Assembly (NCBI RefSeq): GCF_003611475.1
Contig: NZ_RAXT01000002.1
Coordinates: forward strand, 185,725 to 249,724
Source: Acinetobacter rongchengensis
Lineage (GTDB): Bacteria > Pseudomonadota > Gammaproteobacteria > Pseudomonadales > Moraxellaceae
DNA: 64,000 nucleotides
Direction of reading: 5' to 3'
Positions 28,169 through 38,426 of this stretch are shown in pieces (within the stretch, counting starts at the first letter, position 1; each line of letters opens with the position of its first letter). Position numbers and translations under genes: made by a program. The notes below the pieces were generated by a model that saw only the letters and a list, made by a program, of their open reading frames with translations, searched no databases and was not told the DNA's origin.

Positions 28169-28696
28169 ATGGCGAATGACAACCAAAATCAAATCTTGGA
28201 TGAACAAACTCTAGTAGCAGATGACAAGTCTGCAAAGCGTGTGCGTAAAACCAAGCCAAAGACGAATGACAACGGTACTACAGCAAGTCTATTTGGTATC
28301 GAGCCTTATCAGCCGAAGAAAAATGAAGAATACATGTCTGAAGGGCAACTCGAACATTTCCGCAAAATTTTGCTCGCGTGGAAAGCAGAGTTAATGTCTG
28401 AAGTGGATCGTACCTTGAATACCATGCAAGATGAATCATCTTCTTTACCCGATGTAAATGACCGTGCAACGCAAGAAGAAGAATTTGCGATTGAATTACG
28501 TACTCGTGATCGTGAACGTAAACTTATTCGCAAAATTGAACAGTCGATTGAAGCGATTAAAAATGATGACTATGGTTTCTGTGAAACCTGTGGTATCGAA
28601 ATCGGTTTACGCCGTTTAGAAGCACGTCCAACAGCGACTTTATGCATTGACTGTAAAACACTTGCAGAAATCAAAGAGAAGCAGAATAACGGTTAA
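28169..28696 (+). CDS. dksA: RNA polymerase-binding transcription factor DksA
   Basis: Secondary-channel factor that works with ppGpp to reset transcription initiation. The 175-residue protein has a longer basic N-terminus than E. coli DksA (151). The coiled-coil tip carries Asp95 and Asp98 in LPDVNDRATQEEE. The zinc finger uses Cys138, Cys141, Cys159 and Cys162. The second ATG (28169) is chosen because GAGGA almost touches the ATG at 28160. Paired with gluQ as in most gammaproteobacteria. Confidence 0.95.
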   Translation: MANDNQNQILDEQTLVADDKSAKRVRKTKPKTNDNGTTASLFGIEPYQPKKNEEYMSEGQLEHFRKILLAWKAELMSEVDRTLNTMQDESSSLPDVNDRATQEEEFAIELRTRDRERKLIRKIEQSIEAIKNDDYGFCETCGIEIGLRRLEARPTATLCIDCKTLAEIKEKQNNG

Positions 28697-28716
28697 TGAC
28701 GTTATTAATTAAATCC

Positions 28717-28750
28717 TCTACCCCCTTCTTTCGACAATGAGGGGGATAGA
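28717..28750 (+). promoter_or_regulatory. Hairpin burying the gluQ ribosome binding site
   Basis: TCTA-CCCCC (28717-28725) pairs with GGGGG-(A)-TAGA (28741-28750), a nine-pair stem with one bulged A and a 15-base loop. The G-run is the only ribosome binding site of gluQ, whose ATG begins at the next base. There is no T-run, so it is not a classical terminator. Confidence 0.6.
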
Positions 28751-29614
28751 ATGGTTTACAAAGGAAGATTTGCACCTTCACCCACAGGTCCACTACACTT
28801 TGGTTCACTCATCACTGCTGTTGCCAGTTATTGCGATGCCAAAGCCAACCAAGGCAAATGGATCGTTCGCATTGAAGATACCGATATTCCGCGTATCTAC
28901 CCTGATAGTGAACAACATATTTTAAAATGCTTAGATGCCTTTGAATTTGAATCTGATGTTGAAATTATTTATCAAAGAAATCGCTTAGACCTTTACCATG
29001 CAGCGATAGAACAACTCAAACAAAAACAATTGGTTTATGCATGTGAATGCACACGTAAAATGCTTGGCTCAAATCATATCTATCTCGGAACTTGTCGGGA
29101 AAAACATTTAGATTTCACAAATCAAGCCATTCGAGTCAAAGTTTCAGATCAAAATATTTGTTTTCAAGACCGCCTACAAGGTCAGCATTGTTCAAATCTA
29201 ATCACCGATTTGGGTGATTTCGTGCTTAAACGACGTGATGGCATTATCAACTACCAACTTGCTGTTGTGGTTGATGATTATTTACAAGGCATTACCCATG
29301 TCGTGCGTGGTGCAGATCTATTAGATAATACAGAACGTCAAATATGGTTAGGACAGCTTTTAGGCTATCCACAACTCGAATATATGCACCTTCCACTGGC
29401 CATGAATGCTCAAGGACAGAAACTCTCCAAGCAAAATCTTGCACAGGCGCTTGATATTCAATACGCACCTGAATTGCTTTCACAAGCGATTTCAGCGCTT
29501 GGTCAACCGTCTATAGAGATCGACCAGCCGCATAAAATGCTCGCTCAAGCTATCACACAATGGGATATTCGATTGATTCCTAAAGGGACTGAAATTCAAA
29601 GGATATTCAACTAA
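28751..29614 (+). CDS. gluQ: Glutamyl-Q tRNA(Asp) synthetase
   Basis: A 287-residue paralogue of the GluRS catalytic half that attaches glutamate to queuosine-34 of tRNA-Asp. Seen: FAPSPTGPLHFGSL (HIGH region), the zinc site CECTRKM with a later Cys in YLGTCREKH, and KLSKQNLA (KMSKS region). The anticodon-binding domain is absent, as expected. It sits 54 bases after dksA, and its Shine-Dalgarno sequence is buried in a hairpin. Confidence 0.93.
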   Translation: MVYKGRFAPSPTGPLHFGSLITAVASYCDAKANQGKWIVRIEDTDIPRIYPDSEQHILKCLDAFEFESDVEIIYQRNRLDLYHAAIEQLKQKQLVYACECTRKMLGSNHIYLGTCREKHLDFTNQAIRVKVSDQNICFQDRLQGQHCSNLITDLGDFVLKRRDGIINYQLAVVVDDYLQGITHVVRGADLLDNTERQIWLGQLLGYPQLEYMHLPLAMNAQGQKLSKQNLAQALDIQYAPELLSQAISALGQPSIEIDQPHKMLAQAITQWDIRLIPKGTEIQRIFN

Positions 29615-29646
29615 CCCTTTAAATCGTTGTTTGAATAATGATGCAA

Positions 29647-29685
29647 TAAAAAAGGTGTTACACCCAGTGATGTAACACCTTCTTC
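29647..29685 (-). terminator. Terminator of murD-ftsW (also after gluQ)
   Basis: Stem AAGGTGTTAC/GTAACACCTT with a strong T-run on the minus strand and a weaker one (TTCTTC) on the plus strand, between convergent gluQ and ftsW. Confidence 0.85.
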
Positions 29686-29710
29686 ACATTAACAACTAAA
29701 CCAATGTAGT

Positions 29711-30907
29711 TTAGAAGCTTGATTCTTCTCGTGCAGGATTGGCTTCCTTTGTCGATGCATCAATTTTTAAAATCAGGCTAATCATCACAGCACACATGAT
29801 CAGTGAAGACCCACCATAACTAATGAAAGGCAAAGTCAAACCTTTGGTTGGCAACATTCCCATATTCATTCCAGCATTGACCAGAATTTGCAATAAGAAA
29901 ATAATGCTAATGCCATAAGCCAAATAACCTGCTCTTAAATATTGATGGTTTAATGCACGCTGACCAATACGGATACAGCAAATCACCATTGCAAATGATA
30001 AAGCTAAAACAGTCGCAATACCGAAGAAACCAAACTCTTCACCTAAAATTGCAAGCATAAAGTCCGTATGCGCTTCAGGTAAATAAGACATCTTTTGGAT
30101 ACTATGCCCTAAACCCACACCAAACCACTCACCACGACCGAAGGCCATCAATGCATTGGAGAGTTGATAACCTGAACCTAGCGGGTCTGCCCAAGGGTTT
30201 GAGAATGACATCAACCGTTCATAACGATATGGCTCAAAGACAATCAGGAAAATAAAGGCTGAAAGAATCGCACCAAAAGCAATACCAAATTGAATCAGCG
30301 GTGCACCTGCTAAGAAGAATACACCAAGCATAGAAACCGCAATCACCACCGTTGCCCCTAAGTCGGGTTCAGCGATGATTAAACCCACTGTAAGTAACAT
30401 CACAATGGCTAAGCGTAATAACCCTTTATAGTTACTACGTACTTCTTGTGCTCTGCGTACAACATAGTCTGCAGTAAAGATGGTCATCATGACCTTTGCC
30501 ACCTCTGTGGCTTGCAAGGTAAACCCGCCTACACGAATCCACCGTGTTGAACCATTGACTTCTGTTCCCACCACTAAGACGGCGAGTAACAAAATAATGG
30601 TAATTAACCAAAGCGGAAAAGTATTGTTAAACCAAATATTTAACGAAATACGATAGGTGACCAAAGCAGCAACCAATGCCACTACGATCGAAATTGCATG
30701 TCGAATCACATAGTGAAATTCATTTTCATGCATACGTTCTGCATAAGGCATCGAAGCCGAAGCCACCATGACTGTGCCTATACATAACAGTGAAATGACG
30801 CAAAATATCAGTACATTACGAGGTGTAATCTCTGCTGGAAACTTAGGCACCCAGCGCTCATACACCTGATTAATTTTACTTATAGTCGTCTGAGCTAACC
30901 CAGCCAT
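29711..30907 (-). CDS. ftsW: Septal peptidoglycan glycosyltransferase FtsW
   Basis: A 398-residue SEDS-family polymerase that works with FtsI at the division septum. It has about ten membrane helices. SEDS signatures: GNGSTRWI-like NGSTRWIRVG, LIIAEPDLGAT, the long periplasmic loop ending in GLGHSIQKMSYLPEAHTDF, AILGEEFGFFG, and LPFISYGGSS near the end. The glycine after murD is close (21 bp), so murD-ftsW is a two-gene piece of the dcw cluster split off from the rest. Confidence 0.93.
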   Translation of the reverse strand: MAGLAQTTISKINQVYERWVPKFPAEITPRNVLIFCVISLLCIGTVMVASASMPYAERMHENEFHYVIRHAISIVVALVAALVTYRISLNIWFNNTFPLWLITIILLLAVLVVGTEVNGSTRWIRVGGFTLQATEVAKVMMTIFTADYVVRRAQEVRSNYKGLLRLAIVMLLTVGLIIAEPDLGATVVIAVSMLGVFFLAGAPLIQFGIAFGAILSAFIFLIVFEPYRYERLMSFSNPWADPLGSGYQLSNALMAFGRGEWFGVGLGHSIQKMSYLPEAHTDFMLAILGEEFGFFGIATVLALSFAMVICCIRIGQRALNHQYLRAGYLAYGISIIFLLQILVNAGMNMGMLPTKGLTLPFISYGGSSLIMCAVMISLILKIDASTKEANPAREESSF

Positions 30908-30928
30908 CCTGTTTTCCTTATGATTCTT

Positions 30929-32374
<1,446 letters not shown>

Positions 32375-32417
32375 TCAGTCCGTAAAAATATTGTCATCAT
32401 GCTTTGAGAGAATACCA

Positions 32418-32457
32418 ACAAAAAAAGCCATTCTAAGTTCTAGAATGGCTTTTTAAA
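32418..32457 (-). terminator. Terminator of the feo operon
   Basis: Stem AAAAAGCCATTCTA/TAGAATGGCTTTTT with T-runs on both strands, just after the small ORF that ends the feo operon. Confidence 0.9.
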
Positions 32458-32471
32458 TTTAGTAGAGTGAT

Positions 32472-32723
32472 TTACTTCCACTTGACTGCTTGAACCTCAG
32501 ATTTTTTTGGTGCTTCTGCATCATTGCTTGAGCAACCACAACCACCGCCACAACCAGCAACCATCGCAGGCTGTAACCATTTTGCTAAACTATTCCAGCC
32601 TTTCGAACGACAAAATTGAGAGAGTTTCGAAAATACCGAATATGCTGACTTTGGAAATACTTTCTTAAAAACAAAGATTGCACTCCAAACCACCAATGCT
32701 GTAATAATCAATAATTCAATCAT
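32472..32723 (-). CDS. Small Cys/Gly-rich membrane protein of the feo operon (DUF6587-like)
   Basis: An 83-residue protein with one N-terminal membrane helix (MIELLIITALVVWSAIFVF), a basic middle part and a striking cluster GCGGGCGCSS (Cys58, Cys62, Cys64), then an acidic-basic tail. It follows feoB by 66 bases and ends at the operon terminator. It occupies the place of FeoC but is not the winged-helix FeoC. The Cys cluster could bind iron or a cluster; that is inference. AAGGAG-like sequence (GGAGCTTGAG) precedes the ATG. Confidence 0.75.
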   Translation of the reverse strand: MIELLIITALVVWSAIFVFKKVFPKSAYSVFSKLSQFCRSKGWNSLAKWLQPAMVAGCGGGCGCSSNDAEAPKKSEVQAVKWK

Positions 32724-32789
32724 CTCAAGCTCCTTCGCTTATAGACTTCAATAAAACCTAACCGTCACTCAGAAAAATCAATTCAACTT

Positions 32790-34652
32790 TTATAAGCCAA
32801 AATAGCCCGAAGCAATTTGGTACGTTAAAAATGCCATCAAGTATGCCAAACCAAATAAATAAGCGGTCATCCCTGCTACAGTTTTCCAAGATCCTGTTTC
32901 ACGCTTTACAGTTGCTAAAGTCGCTAAACAATGGGGTGCATAGATAAACCACACTAAAAGTGACAAACCCGTTGCTAGAGACCAACTCAAATCACCCTGA
33001 CTGATCAATTGCGATAAACCTTGAGTCACAGCATCTTCATCAGTCGCAGACAATGCATAAACCACACCTAACGATGCAACCAACACTTCACGTGCTGCCA
33101 TTGCTGGAATTAAAGCAATACAAATCTGCCAGTTGAAACCAAGTGGTGCAAAAATCGGTTGCATAAAATGCCCCAACATCCCAGCAAACGAATAATCAAT
33201 CGCAGGTAAAGTTGCACCTTCAGGGGGTTGCGGGAAAGTACACAAGAACCACAACAAGATTGATAAAGCGAAGATAATCCCCCCCACACGCTTTAAGAAA
33301 ATCTTGGCACGATCCAACAATCCAATCCAAACACTTTTAATATCTGGGATACGATAACTTGGCAATTCCATTAGCAAAGCGTGTTGAGATTTATCTCTTT
33401 GCAAAAACTTCAGCACAGTTGCAACAATTAAAGCACTGACAATACCGGACATGTAGAGGCCAAACAGTACCAAACCTTGCAAATTAAACATGCCCCAAAC
33501 CATTTTTTCTGGAATAAACGCAGCAATTAACAACGCATATACAGGTAAGCGTGCAGAACAGGTCATCAATGGTGCAACAAAAATCGTGGTTAAACGATCA
33601 CGTGGATCACTGATACTGCGTGTCGCCATAATTCCTGGTACAGCACAAGCAAAGCTTGAAAGTAAAGGAATGAATGCACGACCACTAAGGCCTGCTTTAA
33701 ACATCAATTTATCAAGTAGAAATGCAGCGCGAGGTAGATAACCTGATTCTTCTAAAACAAGAATAAAAAAGAATAAGATTAGAATTTGCGGTAAGAACAC
33801 CACAACACCACCCGCTCCTGCAATAATCCCATCTACAACTAAACTCTTCAGCAAAGGATGCGAAATCAATGGACCAACAGACTCACCTAACCATGCAAAA
33901 CTATCTTCAATCAAGGTCATGACAGGTTCTGCCCAAGCAAAAACTGCTTGAAAGACCACAAACATCATCAATGCAAGCGTCAACAAACCTAAAACTGGGT
34001 GCAAAAATATTTTATCGAGGAAGTCTGTACGCTTATCTTCATGGTCAATAAAAATCACCACATCTTTTAAGATTTGGTCAATTCTTTCGTGATTTGAACC
34101 AGATAAATTAACATCACTCAGCTCAGTATCAGGTGTTTTGAATTTTTCATCATCCAAAGCAGCCATCAGGTTTTCGATCCCTGCATTACGCACAGCCACC
34201 GTTTCTACAATAGGTACACCTAAACGTTGCGACAATTTTTGCGTATTGATCTGCATACCACGGCGGCGAGCTTCATCCATCATGTTCAAAACAAGTAGAA
34301 TCGGTTTACCTTGTTCAATCACTTCTAGAACCAAGCCAAGATGAAGTTTTAAATTCGTCGCATCGACAATACATAAAAACGCATCCTGGTCTTGTTCTTC
34401 GGCAATTTGCCCCATCACTACATCGCGAGTAATGGCTTCATCGGGACTGGTTGCATTTAAACTATATGTTCCAGGTAAATCCAAAACACGCACTGCACGA
34501 CTTGAAGGTAGATTAAATGTACCGACTTTGCGTTCAACGGTTACCCCAGCATAGTTGGCAACTTTTTGGCGCGTTCCTGTTAAATGATTGAAAAGTGAAG
34601 TTTTACCGCAGTTAGGATTTCCGACTAAAGCGACTTTTAATGTTTCGCTCAT
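32790..34652 (-). CDS. feoB: Ferrous iron transporter FeoB
   Basis: Inner-membrane Fe(II) transporter with a cytoplasmic G domain: G1 GNPNCGKTS, G3 DLPGTYSL, G4 NMMD. The membrane core contains two Gate-like repeats (PRAAFLLDKLMFKAGLSGRAF, then SSFACAVPGIMATR; and AAREVLVASLGVVYALS). At 620 residues it is shorter than E. coli FeoB (773) and lacks its long C-terminal tail. The start overlaps the feoA stop by four bases (ATGA), so the two are coupled. Fur control is expected from the boxes upstream of feoA. Confidence 0.95.
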   Translation of the reverse strand: MSETLKVALVGNPNCGKTSLFNHLTGTRQKVANYAGVTVERKVGTFNLPSSRAVRVLDLPGTYSLNATSPDEAITRDVVMGQIAEEQDQDAFLCIVDATNLKLHLGLVLEVIEQGKPILLVLNMMDEARRRGMQINTQKLSQRLGVPIVETVAVRNAGIENLMAALDDEKFKTPDTELSDVNLSGSNHERIDQILKDVVIFIDHEDKRTDFLDKIFLHPVLGLLTLALMMFVVFQAVFAWAEPVMTLIEDSFAWLGESVGPLISHPLLKSLVVDGIIAGAGGVVVFLPQILILFFFILVLEESGYLPRAAFLLDKLMFKAGLSGRAFIPLLSSFACAVPGIMATRSISDPRDRLTTIFVAPLMTCSARLPVYALLIAAFIPEKMVWGMFNLQGLVLFGLYMSGIVSALIVATVLKFLQRDKSQHALLMELPSYRIPDIKSVWIGLLDRAKIFLKRVGGIIFALSILLWFLCTFPQPPEGATLPAIDYSFAGMLGHFMQPIFAPLGFNWQICIALIPAMAAREVLVASLGVVYALSATDEDAVTQGLSQLISQGDLSWSLATGLSLLVWFIYAPHCLATLATVKRETGSWKTVAGMTAYLFGLAYLMAFLTYQIASGYFGL

Positions 34653-34918
34653 GTCGGAGCTCCTTCCAATACATCATGAATTTCAATTTTGGCAGCCTCA
34701 ATTTTACGCAAAGCAAAACGAGTAAAACCAACCTGAATCAAAATAGGGTCCCCACCAAAAATACCTTTAGTGATGACTTGAACACGTGTGCCAGGCACAA
34801 AACCCAATGTTTCCAAACGACTCGCCACTAAATCTGGCTGATTGACATTATCTTCTGAGGTACGATAAACCTTGCTGATAATGGCAGTTTGCTTTACTTT
34901 CAAGTCTGACAAACGCAC
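34649..34918 (-). CDS. feoA: FeoA, SH3-domain partner of FeoB
   Basis: An 89-residue SH3-like protein that supports FeoB. Seen: LSDLKVKQTAIISKVY, then ASRLETLGFVPGTRVQVI, FGGDPILIQVGFTRFALRK. The GTG at 34916-34918 with AGGA eight bases upstream gives the normal FeoA length; the frame is open further up to 35008 but that stretch covers the Fur boxes. It overlaps feoB by four bases. Confidence 0.9.
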   Translation of the reverse strand: MRLSDLKVKQTAIISKVYRTSEDNVNQPDLVASRLETLGFVPGTRVQVITKGIFGGDPILIQVGFTRFALRKIEAAKIEIHDVLEGAPT

Positions 34919-34965
34919 TGCAACTAATCCTAAAATTAATTCGATATATAATTTATTATACATAC

Positions 34966-35010
34966 AAATGAGAATAATTACCAAATAAGGTTTGATTACA
35001 ATTCTCATTT
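34966..35010. promoter_or_regulatory. Two Fur-box-like palindromes between feoA and xerD
   Basis: Box 1, TGAGAATAATTACCA (34969-34983), and box 2, TGATTACAATTCTCA (34993-35007, read in reverse as TGAGAATTGTAATCA), both resemble the 7-1-7 Fur site TGATAATNATTATCA. The outer halves AAATGAGAAT and ATTCTCATTT are perfect inverted repeats. Fur plus iron would repress feoAB here. Confidence 0.7.
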
Positions 35011-35084
35011 CCTACAGGATTCGACTTCACATTATTTTTAGTCTACATTTCAACAATAAACCGAAATTTATATACTTTAAACTC

Positions 35085-36002
35085 ATGCTCAATAAAAAAC
35101 CACGGATTCCAACAGCGGTAACAATTCCAGAAAATTTAAGTTTTCTAAATGGTTTTCGTGACTATTTAATTGCACAAACAGTCAGTCCACATACACGCAA
35201 TGCTTATTTATCCGATTTAATTCAATGTAGTGAAGCAATGAATTCACATTTACCCGATTGGACTGCTGACGATATTTCTGATGTATTGATCAAACTCACC
35301 AAACAAGGTAAAAGCCCACGTTCAATTGCACGCTCCCTCTCTGCATTGCGATCTTTTTTTAAATTTCTTCGAGAACAAAAAATTCGTCTAGATAATCCTG
35401 TCGCAACACATAAAACCCCAAAGTTAGGTCGAGCATTGCCTAAAGATTTATCTGAGCAAGATGTTGACGCTTTGATCCAAGCACCAGACACAGAAACTGC
35501 GTTGGGTTTACGTGATCGTGCCATGTTTGAAGTGCTTTATGCATGTGGTTTACGGGTCACTGAATTGTTAAATTTAAGATTAGAGTTGATCAATTTAAAA
35601 CAAGGCTATTTACGCATTACAGGCAAAGGCAATAAAGAGCGCTTAGTTCCTTTAGGCGAAGTGGCTTGTGAATGGGTTGAGAAATATTTAACACATGCTC
35701 GACCACAACTGTATAAATCCGCTACGGATTATTTATTTTTGACACAGCATGGCGGCATTATGAGTCGCCAAAATTTTTGGTATGCCATTAAGCGTTATGC
35801 CTTACAAGCCAATATTCAATCTGAATTATCGCCACATACACTCAGACATGCTTTTGCAACCCATCTGTTAAACCATGGTGCAGATCTACGTGTCGTTCAA
35901 ATGCTCCTCGGACATAGCGACTTATCCACCACACAAATTTACACACATGTCGCACAAGTTCGTATGCAACAATTACATGAAAAGTATCACCCTCGGGCTT
36001 AA
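35085..36002 (+). CDS. xerD: Tyrosine recombinase XerD
   Basis: A 305-residue site-specific recombinase that, with XerC, resolves chromosome dimers at dif under FtsK. Catalytic residues are visible: Arg in YACGLRVTELL, Lys in TGKGNKERL, HxxR in LSPHTLRHAF, His in LLGHSDLSTT, and Tyr in TQIYTHV. The xerD-dsbC-hom-thrC order is the same as in Pseudomonas, which supports XerD over XerC or a mobile integrase. The ATG at 35085 gives the usual length. Confidence 0.92.
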   Translation: MLNKKPRIPTAVTIPENLSFLNGFRDYLIAQTVSPHTRNAYLSDLIQCSEAMNSHLPDWTADDISDVLIKLTKQGKSPRSIARSLSALRSFFKFLREQKIRLDNPVATHKTPKLGRALPKDLSEQDVDALIQAPDTETALGLRDRAMFEVLYACGLRVTELLNLRLELINLKQGYLRITGKGNKERLVPLGEVACEWVEKYLTHARPQLYKSATDYLFLTQHGGIMSRQNFWYAIKRYALQANIQSELSPHTLRHAFATHLLNHGADLRVVQMLLGHSDLSTTQIYTHVAQVRMQQLHEKYHPRA

Positions 36003-36171
36003 ACTTAAGTCAGTAATTCCTGAATTTTTTAAATGAACAGTATTGTGGGTATATATCGGCAATTTCTATCCCTTAATCAAGTTTTAACGAATATCGTCAA
36101 AAATTTTGTTATGCTAATTCCCTCAAAGCGAATTCGCTCAAATCATGCTGAAAAAACATAAAGAGTTATTT

Positions 36172-36984
36172 ATGCAATTTAATCGTTCAAAAGTGATGCT
36201 CGCTTGTGTAGTTGCAAGTGCAATGGCATTAGGTGCTTGTTCAAAAAACCAAGACTCAAAAAAAGATGACACCCTAACAGCAACTTCCCCAGCGACTGGT
36301 GAAGCATCTAATTTAACTGAGCGAAATAAACAACAGCGTTTAATTCAAACATTACAAGCCAATTTCAAAAAAGCCGACATCAATGCCAAAATTTTAGATG
36401 TTAAACCAACTGAAATGCCAAATATGTACTGGGTGAGCATGGAAGGTATGAGTTCGGTTTATGCAACTGCTGATGGTAAATACCTTATTCAAGGTGATGT
36501 AATTCGCTTAGGCGATAAAAAACTCAGTAGTATTGGTGACAAAATTCAAGCCACTGAGAACAAGAAACATTTTGCCAGCTTAAAAGTTGAAGACTTGCTG
36601 GTTTACCCTGCGCAAGGTAAAGCCAAACATGTGGTTTATGTGTTTACCGATGCAAGTTGCCCATATTGCCATAAACTGCATGAGCATATGAGCGAGATCA
36701 CAGCAAAAGGAATTGAAGTTCGCTATATTGCATGGCCACGTGGTGAGCAATTTATCCCTGCAATGGAAAGTGTGTGGTGTAGTGCAAACCGCCAAACTGC
36801 TTTTGACCAAGCAATTGCAGGCGTTGCACTTCCACCTGCGACATGTAAAAACCCAGTTCGTGATCAATATGCTTTAGGTCTTAAAATGGGTGTCAATGGT
36901 ACACCAGCGATTTATAGTTCAGAGGGTGAATATCTAGGTGGTTACATGACTGCAGACGAAATTGAAAGCCGTTTAAATAAATAG
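36172..36984 (+). CDS. dsbC: Disulfide isomerase DsbC family, predicted lipoprotein
   Basis: A 270-residue thiol-disulfide isomerase. It has the DsbC dimerisation domain (about 60-125) and a thioredoxin domain with active site CPYC (163-166), cis-Pro in NGTPAIY and an extra Cys pair (WCSAN, ATCKNP). The signal peptide ends in a lipobox (ALGAC, Cys23), so the protein may be lipid-anchored; classic DsbC is soluble. ATG 36172 follows AAAGAG. It lies between xerD and hom, as in Pseudomonas. Confidence 0.88.
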   Translation: MQFNRSKVMLACVVASAMALGACSKNQDSKKDDTLTATSPATGEASNLTERNKQQRLIQTLQANFKKADINAKILDVKPTEMPNMYWVSMEGMSSVYATADGKYLIQGDVIRLGDKKLSSIGDKIQATENKKHFASLKVEDLLVYPAQGKAKHVVYVFTDASCPYCHKLHEHMSEITAKGIEVRYIAWPRGEQFIPAMESVWCSANRQTAFDQAIAGVALPPATCKNPVRDQYALGLKMGVNGTPAIYSSEGEYLGGYMTADEIESRLNK

Positions 36985-37025
36985 TTTTTATCAATAAATT
37001 TACTATTATTTATACATCAATATAA

Positions 37026-37062
37026 AGTGCGCCAGACCCTAGAGTCTGGCGCATTTTTTAGC
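37026..37062 (+). terminator. Terminator of dsbC
   Basis: Stem TGCGCCAGACTC-type (TGCGCCAGAC/GTCTGGCGCA) followed by TTTTTT, 42 bases after dsbC and ahead of hom. Confidence 0.9.
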
Positions 37063-37108
37063 TATGATCTAAGCTTAATATAATTTATATGCATAATTGG
37101 AGTGTGAC

Positions 37109-38413
37109 GTGAAACCAGTTCGTCTGGCAATACTCGGTCTAGGTACCGTAGGCGGTGGAGCCCTTAAACTACTACAAGAAAACGCTGCCGAAATTCGACG
37201 TCGCACCGGTCGTGAAATCGAAATTACTCATGTGGGTACGCGTCGCCCACGTCCAGATTTAGACCTACCTGCAACGATTAAACAAAGTGCAGATTTACTC
37301 GATATCGTACGCCAACCTGATGTCGATGTTGTGGTTGAAGTTATGGGTGGTATTCACCCTGCTTATGAAGTCATTATGGAAGCCATTAAACATGGCAAAC
37401 AAGTTGTTACAGCAAACAAAGCACTTTTAGCAGAACATGGTAATGAGTTGTTTAAAGCTGCTGATGATCATCATGTGCAAATTGCCTTTGAAGCCGCTGT
37501 AGCGGGTGGTATTCCGATTATTAAAGTCATCCGTGAAGGTTTAGCAGCCAATAAGATTGAATGGCTTGCTGGAATCATTAATGGTACAGGAAACTTTATC
37601 CTCACTGAGATGAGTGAAAAGGGTCGTGCCTTTGCAGATGTACTTAAAGAAGCGCAAGAACTCGGCTATGCAGAAGCAGATCCAACATTTGATGTTGAAG
37701 GGATTGATGCTGCGCATAAACTGACCATCCTAGCTTCATGCGCATTTGGTATTCCCTTACAGTTTGACAAAGTTTATACCGAAGGCATTACCAAAGTTAC
37801 TGCCCAAGATGTAAAATATGCAGAAGAACTAGGCTATAAAATCAAACATTTAGGTATTGCACGCCGTTCAGCAAAAGGCATTGAACTTCGTGTACACCCA
37901 ACCTTAATTCCTGATGAAGAACTCATTGCCAATGTAAATGGCGTCAAAAATGCAGTCTTGGTTCAAGCCAATGCAGTTGGCCCAACATTGTACTATGGTG
38001 CAGGTGCAGGTGCAGGCCCTACAGCTTCTGCTGTCGTTGCCGATGTTGTGGATATTGTCCGTGACATTATTTATACCGAAGATGGTGCAGGTACTATTCC
38101 TCAACTTGCATTTGAGGCTTTATCTGATCTGCCAATTTTAAACAGTGATGAAATGACAACGGGATATTACATTCGTTTGAATGCTGAAGATCAAACTGGC
38201 GTACTTGCAGATGTAACAACAATTTTAAGTCGTGCTGGTATTGGTATTGATGCCATCATGCAGCAACCACGCCTAAAAGATTTGATTCCTATTGTGATTT
38301 TAACGGATCCAATTCAAGAATCGATCATGAATGCTGCACTTTCTCAAATTCAAGCTTTACCTGCTATTCATGGCGAAATCGTCAGAATTCGTTTAGAATT
38401 GCTCGATAACTAA
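37109..38413 (+). CDS. hom: Homoserine dehydrogenase
   Basis: Reduces aspartate semialdehyde to homoserine, the branch point to threonine and methionine. The 434-residue monofunctional form: NAD(P)-binding LAILGLGTVGGG, catalytic segment around AGIINGTGNFILTEM and EADPTFDVEGIDAAHKL, and a C-terminal ACT domain from about 350 (YYIRLNAEDQTGVLADVTTIL) for threonine feedback. The start is GTG at 37109 with GGAG six bases upstream. Confidence 0.95.
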   Translation: MKPVRLAILGLGTVGGGALKLLQENAAEIRRRTGREIEITHVGTRRPRPDLDLPATIKQSADLLDIVRQPDVDVVVEVMGGIHPAYEVIMEAIKHGKQVVTANKALLAEHGNELFKAADDHHVQIAFEAAVAGGIPIIKVIREGLAANKIEWLAGIINGTGNFILTEMSEKGRAFADVLKEAQELGYAEADPTFDVEGIDAAHKLTILASCAFGIPLQFDKVYTEGITKVTAQDVKYAEELGYKIKHLGIARRSAKGIELRVHPTLIPDEELIANVNGVKNAVLVQANAVGPTLYYGAGAGAGPTASAVVADVVDIVRDIIYTEDGAGTIPQLAFEALSDLPILNSDEMTTGYYIRLNAEDQTGVLADVTTILSRAGIGIDAIMQQPRLKDLIPIVILTDPIQESIMNAALSQIQALPAIHGEIVRIRLELLDN

Positions 38414-38426
38414 TCGGCTTTTGAAT

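Noticed and set aside
34992..35084. N-terminal extension of xerD
   Set aside because: It covers part of the Fur-like boxes and encodes no XerD-like sequence; ATG 35085 gives standard length.
35085..36002. Tyrosine recombinase as a sign of a mobile element
   Set aside because: Gene order with dsbC-hom-thrC and the sequence identify housekeeping XerD; no attachment sites or phage genes nearby.
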